Positions 1-5,773 of a DNA stretch of 5,773 nucleotides are shown here, in pieces; positions within the stretch are counted from its first letter, which is position 1, and every line of letters starts with the position of its first letter. The stretch is from Spirochaetota bacterium. Lineage in GTDB: Bacteria > Spirochaetota > UBA4802 > UBA5368. The position numbers and the translations under genes are program-made. Under the pieces are notes generated by a model. That model was not told the DNA's origin. It did no database searches and saw nothing but the letters and a program-made list of their open reading frames with translations. The DNA is taken from contig JAGODA010000211.1 of assembly GCA_017998475.1 (NCBI GenBank), forward strand, positions 1-5,773, read 5' to 3'.

Positions 1-818
1 ACTGCTCGTTCACAGGATACAGCCGGACCGGCCGCTACGCCGAGCGCGCGTGCAACGAAATCAACTATCTCGCGCTCTCCGGCATCGACTCGTACTCCGG
101 CCGCGAGGTAACGGGCCCGGCGCTTTCCGGCATACAGATCGCCGACGTCTGCGCCGGGGGAAAGAACCTCGCGATCGCCGTGATGGCCGCCTACATCCGA
201 AGGCTGGCGGGCGGCGGGGGCGCGTTCATCGACCTTTCCATCACCGACAGCACCTTCGCCCTGTCGGCATTCCAGGCTGCGGGTTTTCTCGCCGGCGGCG
301 GCGAGCCCGCGCGCGAGGGCGAGATCCTCAACGGCGGCGCGGTGTACGACTACTACCGGACTTCCGACGGGCGGCACCTCTCCGTGGGCTCCCTCGAGCC
401 CAAGTTCGCCGAGGCCTTCTACCGGGCCGTCGGGATGGATGAAATGGTCTCTCCCGGCCTCCTGTCTCGCGAGGAGCTCGCCGCCTCAAAGCGCCGGGTT
501 GCGGATATCATCGCATCCCGCACGCTCGAGCACTGGCGGGGCGTGTTCGCGGGCATAGACGCCTGCGTGGAGCCGGTCCTCACCCTGGCCGAGGCCGTCG
601 AGTCGCCGCCTCTCGCCGACCGGAGCATGGTTACGGAGGTGCGCAATCACGCCGGAAGGACTCTCCGCCAGGTCGCGAGTCCCGTACGCGTGGGCGGGGA
701 GCACACGGCGCGTGACGCGGGAACGCCGCTCGGGCACCACAACACGGCCATTCTCGCTTCGCTGGGCTACTCGCCGGACGAGATCGAGGAATTCAGAAAG
801 AACGGCGTGATCAACTGA
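1..818 (+). CDS. CaiB/BaiF-family CoA transferase / alpha-methylacyl-CoA racemase-like protein, 5'-truncated
   Basis: Only the last 271 residues are present; the first complete codon is at 3 and the TGA stop is at 816-818. Full-length relatives have about 360-400 residues, so roughly the N-terminal quarter to third lies outside the window. Family marks are the opening FTGY segment, EINYLALSG (57-83), IADV with the conserved Asp at 144-146, FIDLSITDS near 229-248, the DGRHLSVGSLEPKF stretch around 366-410 with its Glu at 396-398, and a C-terminus of the usual form (PLGHHNTAILASLGYSPDEI). These cytosolic enzymes either move CoA between carboxylic acids or epimerise 2-methylacyl-CoAs. The closest pattern is the alpha-methylacyl-CoA racemase group, but its GHD motif reads CNE here (51-59), so the catalytic His is Asn. 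Racemase activity is therefore doubtful; the Asp that corresponds to the nucleophile in formyl-CoA transferase is kept. The substrate cannot be told. The stop overlaps the miaB start by one base. Family assignment is firm; the exact reaction is not. Confidence 0.9.
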   Translation, partial: CSFTGYSRTGRYAERACNEINYLALSGIDSYSGREVTGPALSGIQIADVCAGGKNLAIAVMAAYIRRLAGGGGAFIDLSITDSTFALSAFQAAGFLAGGGEPAREGEILNGGAVYDYYRTSDGRHLSVGSLEPKFAEAFYRAVGMDEMVSPGLLSREELAASKRRVADIIASRTLEHWRGVFAGIDACVEPVLTLAEAVESPPLADRSMVTEVRNHAGRTLRQVASPVRVGGEHTARDAGTPLGHHNTAILASLGYSPDEIEEFRKNGVIN

Positions 819-820
819 TG
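816..820 (+). promoter_or_regulatory. TGATG stop/start overlap coupling the CoA-transferase gene to miaB
   Basis: The TGA stop (816-818) and the ATG of miaB (818-820) share one base. The only purine-rich stretch nearby, AGAAAG at 795-800, is too far upstream (17 nt) to act as a normal ribosome binding site. Translation of miaB therefore most likely relies on ribosomes that finish the upstream gene and restart. The overlap is seen directly; the coupling is inferred. Confidence 0.75.
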
Positions 821-2131
821 GGCAAAAGCTATTTCATAGAGACCTTCGGCTGCCAGATGAACAAGGGCGATTCCGACCTCATGGCCCACTCGCTCGAAAC
901 AGCCGGCTACAGGCGCGCTGCGGACGAGGACGCGGCCGACGTTATCGTCTTCAACACCTGCTCTGTCCGAAGCCACGCGGAGGAACGCGCCCTGGCCCGC
1001 ATGCGCTCGGCCCGCCACAACCGCGGGGCGCTCCTCGTCGTAACCGGCTGCATGGCGCAGCGCCTCGGCGAAACGCTCCTTGCCGACGGCACGGCCGACC
1101 TTGTGGTGGGCCCGTACCAGTCGCCGCGCCTGGGCGAGCTCCTCGCCGGGCACGCGCGCGAGGGCGAGGCGCGCGCCTTTCTCTCGCAGGACCGCCGGGA
1201 CTTCGCCGCGCGGATCGACGCGGCCGCGGCCGGCAGGCGCGACGAGCTCCCCTTTCACAAATGGGTCACCATCACGCACGGCTGCGAAAACTACTGCTCG
1301 TACTGCATCGTGCCCTACGTCCGGGGCAGGCTCATTTCCTTCCCCTCGGACGCCATCGTGCGCCACGTCGAGCGCTGCGTCGAGGGAGGCGCGACCGAGA
1401 TAACCCTCCTGGGGCAGAACGTCAACCAGTACGGCATGGACAGCGGCGATATCCCCTTCCACCGCCTGCTCGCGCGGGTGGCGGAGGTGCGGGGCCTTCT
1501 GCGCGTGAACTTCCTCACCTCGCACCCCATGGATTTCCACGACGACATCGTGCGCGTCATCGCCGACCACGACACCGTCTCGCGCTCGGTCCATCTGCCG
1601 TTGCAGAGCGGCTCCGACAGGGTGCTCGCGCTTATGAACCGAAAATACACGCTGGCGCGCTACGCCGCGATCATCGAACACCTTGACAGAACGCTCCCCG
1701 ACCATGCCGTTTCGACCGATCTCATCGTCGGTTTTCCCGGCGAGACCGAAGAGGACTACGAGCTCACGCTTCAGGCGGTCCGGCGCTTCCGCTTCGACGA
1801 GGCCTTCATGTACGCCTACTCCCCGCGCGAGGGGACGCCGTCCTTCACCATGAAGGAAGAGATCGACCGCGCGCGCAAGCTCGAGCGTTTGCGGACGCTC
1901 ATCGACACGCAGCGGGCCATATCGCGCGAGAAGCTCCTGGCGCGCATAGACCGGGCCGAGGAGATCATCGTCGAGGGGCGGAGCAGAAAATCCCCCGACG
2001 AATACCGCGGCAGGACCTATCTCAACCATCCCGCCGTACTGCCGGGCGGACCGGCCGATGTGGGACGCAAGGTGCGCGTGATCATTAAAAACGTGCGCGG
2101 CTCGACGCTCTACGGGGAGCGCAGTGCCTAG
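818..2131 (+). CDS. miaB: tRNA-2-methylthio-N6-dimethylallyladenosine synthase MiaB
   Basis: A complete 437-residue radical-SAM methylthiotransferase, close to the usual 440-475. It adds the 2-methylthio group to i6A at position 37 of tRNAs reading UNN codons, using SAM and two [4Fe-4S] clusters, in the cytosol. The N-terminal UPF0004 domain has its three cluster cysteines at C12 (FGCQMN), C48 (NTCSVR) and C78 (TGCMAQ). The radical-SAM domain (about 140-370) has the CxxxCxxC motif at C156, C160 and C163, followed by VPYVRG, LLGQNVNQYG, LPLQSGSD and DLIVGFPGE. A TRAM RNA-binding domain fills about 373-434 (VEGRSRK, RGRTYLN). The CQMN form after the first cysteine separates MiaB from RimO (usually CPKN) and MtaB (usually CKVN). 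The start is the ATG of a TGATG overlap with the upstream stop and has no good Shine-Dalgarno at normal spacing, so reinitiation is likely. One oddity: after VPYVRGR the sequence is LISFP, where the family usually has a Glu and an SR pair. Confidence 0.97.
   Translation: MGKSYFIETFGCQMNKGDSDLMAHSLETAGYRRAADEDAADVIVFNTCSVRSHAEERALARMRSARHNRGALLVVTGCMAQRLGETLLADGTADLVVGPYQSPRLGELLAGHAREGEARAFLSQDRRDFAARIDAAAAGRRDELPFHKWVTITHGCENYCSYCIVPYVRGRLISFPSDAIVRHVERCVEGGATEITLLGQNVNQYGMDSGDIPFHRLLARVAEVRGLLRVNFLTSHPMDFHDDIVRVIADHDTVSRSVHLPLQSGSDRVLALMNRKYTLARYAAIIEHLDRTLPDHAVSTDLIVGFPGETEEDYELTLQAVRRFRFDEAFMYAYSPREGTPSFTMKEEIDRARKLERLRTLIDTQRAISREKLLARIDRAEEIIVEGRSRKSPDEYRGRTYLNHPAVLPGGPADVGRKVRVIIKNVRGSTLYGERSA
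2114..2119 (+). promoter_or_regulatory. Shine-Dalgarno for the TPR-SPOR gene (inside the end of miaB)
   Basis: GGGGAG ends four bases before the GTG at 2124. It lies within the last miaB codons and supports the GTG as the real start, giving an 8-nt overlap with miaB. The spacing is a little short but workable. Confidence 0.65.
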
Positions 2132-3257
2132 AACCGCCCTCGCCCTCGCCCTTGTCGCCGCGCTCTGCGCGCGCGCCGATGCCGCCGCGCCCTCCGAAAA
2201 GGACTATCTTACGAGGATACGCGCCCATGCCGGGCGGGGCGAAGCGGAGAAGCTTCGCTCCCTCGCCGCTGAATTCTATCGGGAGTATCCGAAGAGCGAT
2301 TCCGTCGCCGATGTCCGGCTGTACGTGGCCGACGCCGAGGAGGCGCCCGAGGAAGCCATACGGCAGTACCGCATTCTGCTGGAAAAGTACCGCTATTTCA
2401 AGCACAGGGACCGCGCGGCGCTCGGCATCTGCCAGACACTGTACCTCCTCGCGCGCTGGAGCGATCTTGAGACGGAGAGCGCCAGGGCCGCCGGGCTCTT
2501 CCCGAAGAGCGAGCACGCCGCGCGCTTCCATCTGTACCGCGCCAAGGCGCTCATTCACCTCGAGCGCTACGACGAGGCGCGCGCGGCATGCCGCCGCGCG
2601 GCCGAGCTCAACCGCGAGTACGACGAACTGGCGGGCACGCTCCTCGTGCTGGCGTACGTTGAGAGAAAAACGACCGGCTACTCGCGCGCCTACCTCTTTT
2701 CACTCAGAGAGCTCATAACGGGATTTCCCGACGCTCCCTCGGCGCCCGGCGCGCTGTACCTTCTGGGGCGCTTCTACGAGAACAGGGGCGATTACAGCCG
2801 GGCCTACAGCGCGTACGCCGATCTCATGAAACGATATCCGCGCGCCGTGGAAAGCGGCTTCGCAGCCGGAAGGATGGAAGAGGTGAAGACGCACAATCCC
2901 GCGCCGGCGCCCTATCTCCCCGAAGAGGCCGCTCTGCGGCAGGTCGATCCGCTCGACCTGCGCCCCGAAATGGAACAGGGCTCCGTCGACGAGGAGGCCG
3001 ACGTGGCCTACGCCGTGGCGCTGGGGCCCTTCTCCTCGAAGGCCGAGGCCGAGCGCGTGCGGCGGATCATATCCGGCGAATTCGCGCCCATACAGTCGGT
3101 CGCGGTGGCCGGCCGCCATCTCGTCTACGTGGGCCGCGCGCGCGACACCGACGCGGCGGTCGCGCTCAAAATCCGGCTCGCCGAGGAGTTCGCGATGAAC
3201 GGCACCATCGTGAGGATACGCAGGGACGAAAACCGACGGTACATCTACGGAGACTGA
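2124..3257 (+). CDS. secreted TPR-repeat protein with C-terminal SPOR domain, unnamed
   Basis: A 377-residue protein I cannot assign to a named gene. The GTG start at 2124 is chosen because GGGGAG precedes it and because it leads straight into a signal peptide: basic R3, a hydrophobic run to about L14, then A-x-A sites ending at A20 or A22. C15 is not in a standard lipobox (Leu at -1), so a lipoprotein is less likely, though spirochaete lipoboxes can be loose. The mature part has TPR-like helical pairs at about 39-57, 75-115, 129-163 and 209-239; the last two (RYDEARAACRRAAELN and GDYSRAYSAYADLMKRYP) are the clearest. A Pro- and acid-rich linker (about 245-292) joins them to a SPOR domain at about 293-369, which opens with YAVALGPFSSKAEAERV. 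SPOR domains bind peptidoglycan glycan strands lacking stem peptides, so the protein probably sits in the periplasm and scaffolds envelope or division proteins. It overlaps miaB by 8 nt and ends 2 nt before mutS. The architecture is well supported; the role is inference. Confidence 0.88.
   Translation: MPRTALALALVAALCARADAAAPSEKDYLTRIRAHAGRGEAEKLRSLAAEFYREYPKSDSVADVRLYVADAEEAPEEAIRQYRILLEKYRYFKHRDRAALGICQTLYLLARWSDLETESARAAGLFPKSEHAARFHLYRAKALIHLERYDEARAACRRAAELNREYDELAGTLLVLAYVERKTTGYSRAYLFSLRELITGFPDAPSAPGALYLLGRFYENRGDYSRAYSAYADLMKRYPRAVESGFAAGRMEEVKTHNPAPAPYLPEEAALRQVDPLDLRPEMEQGSVDEEADVAYAVALGPFSSKAEAERVRRIISGEFAPIQSVAVAGRHLVYVGRARDTDAAVALKIRLAEEFAMNGTIVRIRRDENRRYIYGD
3249..3252 (+). promoter_or_regulatory. 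Shine-Dalgarno for mutS
   Basis: GGAG lies seven bases before the ATG at 3260, within the last codons of the TPR-SPOR gene. This ideal spacing fixes the mutS start and makes independent ribosome entry possible even though the genes are only 2 nt apart. Confidence 0.75.
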
Positions 3258-3259
3258 GA

Positions 3260-5773
3260 ATGGACGCGAAGCTCACCCCCATGCTGAAACAGTACCTCGA
3301 GATAAAAAAGAAATATCCCGGAGAGATCCTCTTCTTTCGCATGGGCGATTTTTACGAGATGTTTTTCGACGACGCGCACACCGCATCGAAGGTGCTCAAC
3401 ATTGCGCTCACCTCGCGCCAGAACGACGTTCCCATGTGCGGCGTACCCCATCATGCCGCCGAGAGCTACATCGCCCGCCTCATAAAAGCGGGGCACCGCG
3501 TGGCGATCTGCGAGCAGATGGAGGCGGTCCCCTCGTCGGGAACGGTGGTGCGCCGGGAGGTTACGCGCGTCATCACGCCCGGCACACTGGTGGAGCAGAA
3601 CCTGCTGCAGTCGGACCACAACAACTTTTTGGCCTCGGTCGTCGAGGGGCCCGAACGGGTCGCCTTCGCCTTCGTCGACATTTCGACAGGGGACTTTTAT
3701 CTCTCGTCCATGGCGCGCTCCGCCGACATGTATCGCGGGGAGCTCGCGCGCTTCTCGCCGCGCGAGGCCATCTACCACGGTCTGGACGGCGCCGGAGACG
3801 CGGTGCTCGGCCACCTTAAAGCCCAGGGCATACCGGTCAACAGGATAAACGAGTGGCTGTACGACACCGAGTACCTGTCCGCGGCCATCGCGGAGTCCTT
3901 CCGCCTTGCCGGTATAAAGGGCCTCGGCATAGAGGACCCCATCGAGATACTGGCGGCCGGCTCCATACTCGAATACCTGAAAGACACCCATAAAAAGGCC
4001 TTCGAGCACCTGAAGCCCCCCAGGCGGATCGTATCGTCGGACTACATGGCGCTCGACGAGGCGACCATCGCCAACCTCGAGCTTGTGCGAAACGCCCAGG
4101 ACGGCGGCCGCGAGCGCACCCTCTACTCGGTGCTTAACCGGACCAAAACGGCCATGGGCCGCCGCCTGCTCGAGCGGAACCTGCTCCAGCCGCTCCTGCG
4201 CGTCGACGGGATCGAAAAACGCCTGGACACGGTGCGCCTGTTCCACGAATCGGCCGATCTCACGGCCGACGTCCAGGGCCGGCTGGACGGGGTCTACGAC
4301 ATCGAGCGGCTCATCGCGCGCTTCGTCATAGGACGCTGTACGCCGCGCGACTACCTGGCCCTGGCCTCGTCCATCGGCGCGGCCTCCGAGGTCGCGCGGC
4401 TGCTCGAGGGGGTTCCCCACGAGCTCGGCGGCCGGATCGCCTCCGCCGCCGGCGAGTGCCGGCCGCTCGCCGCCCTCATCGGCGAGGTGATCGACGACGA
4501 ACCCGCCCTCTCTCCCGAACAGGGCCGCGTGGTGCGGCCCGGCCGGAGCGCCGAGCTCGACCGCCTCTACGAGCTTAAGAAGGACTCCAGGAACTGGATC
4601 GTCGAATACCAGGAGGAGGAAAAACAGCGCCTCGGCATCCCCACGCTCAAGGTCAAATACAACAGGGTGCTGGGATATTACATCGAGGTGAGCAAGGGCC
4701 AGTCGTCGAAGGTCCCCGCCGACTATTTCCGCAAGCAGACCCTGGTGGGCGCCGAGCGCTATACGACCGAGCGCCTGCAGGCCTTCGAGTCGGACATCCT
4801 GGGCGCGTCTCAGAAAATCGTCGCCATGGAGACGGCGGAGCTCGCCTCGCTCCACGGCGAGGTGCTCGCGCTGAGGGCGCCGCTCCAGAACCTGGCGGAA
4901 ACACTCGGGGAGATCGATTTCCACTGCTCGCTCGCCGTCGCCGCGCTCGAAAACAGGTTCGTGCGCCCGTCCTTCAACGACGCGGGGGTGATGAACATCT
5001 CCGGCGGCCGGCACCCCATAGTCGAGAAATATTACACGAAAGAGGTCTTCATCCCCAACGACGTTCGCATGGACGATTCGGGCGACTTCATCAAGATCAT
5101 CACCGGCCCCAACATGTCGGGCAAGTCGACCTATATACGAATGGCGGCGGTCATACAGCTCATGGCGCAGGCGGGCTCGTACGTTCCCGCCGCGTCGGCG
5201 GACCTCCCCGTGGCGGACCGCATCTTCACGCGCATAGGCGCCTCCGACAACATCTCGCGCGGGGAGTCCACCTTCCTGGTCGAGATGAACGAGACCGCCC
5301 TCATCCTCAACAACGCCACGCCGAAAAGCCTCATCGTGATGGACGAGGTGGGCCGCGGGACAAGCACCTTCGACGGCCTGTCCATCGCCTGGGCCGTGGT
5401 GGAGTACATACTGCGCTACATCCGCGCCAAGACGCTCTTCGCCACGCACTACCACGAGCTTACCCGTCTGGGCGGGCGGCAGGGGGTCGTCAACTACACG
5501 GTGCTGGTAAAGGAGCACATGGGCGGGGTCGACTTCCTGCACCGGGTGGTTCCCGGCGCCGCGGACAAGTCATACGGCATACACGTGGCGCGCCTCGCGG
5601 GCATCCCGCGCGAGATCACCGCGCGCGCCCAGAAGATACTGGAGCGCATGGAAAAGACCAACCGCGCCGGAAACGCCCCCGGAGCCGAAGGAGAGAGCGA
5701 CACGAACGAACAGCTCGAGATGTTCAACGCCGCCAATCACCGACTGGTGCAGGCGATCCGCTCGATCGACATC
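3260..5773 (+). CDS. mutS: DNA mismatch repair protein MutS, 3'-truncated
   Basis: 838 codons are open to the window edge; the final residues (LVQAIRSIDI) are where MutS normally runs into its TPLEAL-type ending, so only a few dozen residues should be missing. MutS binds mismatches and small loops as a dimer and, with ATP, recruits MutL. The N-terminus (LTPMLKQYLEIKKKYP) is canonical. The mismatch-reading Phe-x-Glu is F31 and E33 in GDFYEMF. The connector domain follows (about 120-250), then the lever and clamp with KVKYNRVLGYYIEV at 464-477. The ATPase domain has Walker A GPNMSGKST at 616-624, the signature SRGESTF from S666, Walker B ending in D695 and E696 (VMDEVGRGTSTFDG), and the ATHYHEL histidine at H730. 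All key residues are intact, so it should be an active MutS1-type repair protein rather than MutS2, which lacks the mismatch-binding domain. The start is set by GGAG at 3249-3252. A mutL gene is a plausible downstream neighbour but is not visible. Confidence 0.98.
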   Translation, partial: MDAKLTPMLKQYLEIKKKYPGEILFFRMGDFYEMFFDDAHTASKVLNIALTSRQNDVPMCGVPHHAAESYIARLIKAGHRVAICEQMEAVPSSGTVVRREVTRVITPGTLVEQNLLQSDHNNFLASVVEGPERVAFAFVDISTGDFYLSSMARSADMYRGELARFSPREAIYHGLDGAGDAVLGHLKAQGIPVNRINEWLYDTEYLSAAIAESFRLAGIKGLGIEDPIEILAAGSILEYLKDTHKKAFEHLKPPRRIVSSDYMALDEATIANLELVRNAQDGGRERTLYSVLNRTKTAMGRRLLERNLLQPLLRVDGIEKRLDTVRLFHESADLTADVQGRLDGVYDIERLIARFVIGRCTPRDYLALASSIGAASEVARLLEGVPHELGGRIASAAGECRPLAALIGEVIDDEPALSPEQGRVVRPGRSAELDRLYELKKDSRNWIVEYQEEEKQRLGIPTLKVKYNRVLGYYIEVSKGQSSKVPADYFRKQTLVGAERYTTERLQAFESDILGASQKIVAMETAELASLHGEVLALRAPLQNLAETLGEIDFHCSLAVAALENRFVRPSFNDAGVMNISGGRHPIVEKYYTKEVFIPNDVRMDDSGDFIKIITGPNMSGKSTYIRMAAVIQLMAQAGSYVPAASADLPVADRIFTRIGASDNISRGESTFLVEMNETALILNNATPKSLIVMDEVGRGTSTFDGLSIAWAVVEYILRYIRAKTLFATHYHELTRLGGRQGVVNYTVLVKEHMGGVDFLHRVVPGAADKSYGIHVARLAGIPREITARAQKILERMEKTNRAGNAPGAEGESDTNEQLEMFNAANHRLVQAIRSIDI

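Noticed and set aside
50..442. A 130-codon + strand frame inside the CoA-transferase gene
   Set aside because: It is extremely Arg- and Gly-rich and out of frame with the conserved CaiB-family protein, so it is a shadow rather than a nested gene.
1150..1182. GC-alternating stretch with a short GGCGCGCGCC palindrome, considered as a hairpin terminator or regulatory site
   Set aside because: It lies inside well-conserved miaB coding sequence, has no following T-run, and such GC runs are common throughout this window.
767..2029. A 420-codon open frame on the - strand opposite miaB
   Set aside because: It shadows intact miaB codons, has shadow-like composition and no recognisable motif, and would run against a tightly packed operon. 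Codon bias in GC-rich DNA explains it.
2160..2170. Possible lipobox cysteine (C15) in the TPR-SPOR signal peptide
   Set aside because: The residue before the Cys is Leu instead of Gly, Ala or Ser, and good signal peptidase I sites follow at A20 and A22. A lipoprotein is not excluded, but the sequence does not support calling one.
3245..5542. A 765-codon open frame on the - strand opposite mutS
   Set aside because: It lies entirely antisense to a fully conserved mutS. Its predicted protein is rich in Arg, Val, Gly, Glu and Asp with no recognisable domain, as expected for a GC-rich shadow frame in which stops are rare.

Overview
This window is a compact, single-strand gene block from a GC-rich bacterium. 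Four genes lie head to tail on the + strand with essentially no intergenic DNA: the C-terminal part of a CaiB/BaiF-family acyl-CoA transferase/racemase (1-818, cut by the left edge), miaB (818-2131), a secreted TPR plus SPOR-domain protein (2124-3257), and mutS (3260-5773, cut by the right edge shortly before its expected stop).

The junctions are a 1-nt TGATG stop/start overlap, an 8-nt overlap and a 2-nt gap. The genes are therefore very probably co-transcribed and partly translationally coupled. The promoter should lie left of the window and the terminator right of it. I see no promoter, terminator, RNA gene, repeat array, CRISPR or mobile element inside.

The organism cannot be named from this sequence alone. 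The MutS N-terminus, with its LTSRQNDVPMCGVP stretch and the ATPase signature NISRGESTFLVEM, together with a SPOR protein that implies a periplasm and peptidoglycan, suggests a diderm, possibly a GC-rich spirochaete-like lineage. That placement is a low-confidence impression. Codon third positions are mostly G or C, yet the Ile codon ATA is used freely.

Functionally, miaB (tRNA ms2i6A37 methylthiolation) and mutS (mismatch recognition) are housekeeping genes, and their proximity is also known from Firmicutes such as Bacillus subtilis. The acyl-CoA enzyme and the envelope protein have no obvious pathway link to them, so the block looks like a growth-related housekeeping operon rather than a dedicated system. 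I do not see an undescribed biological system here. The points most worth a second look are the loss of the racemase catalytic His in the CaiB-family protein, an altered conserved motif in MiaB, and the uncharacterised TPR-SPOR protein inserted between miaB and mutS.
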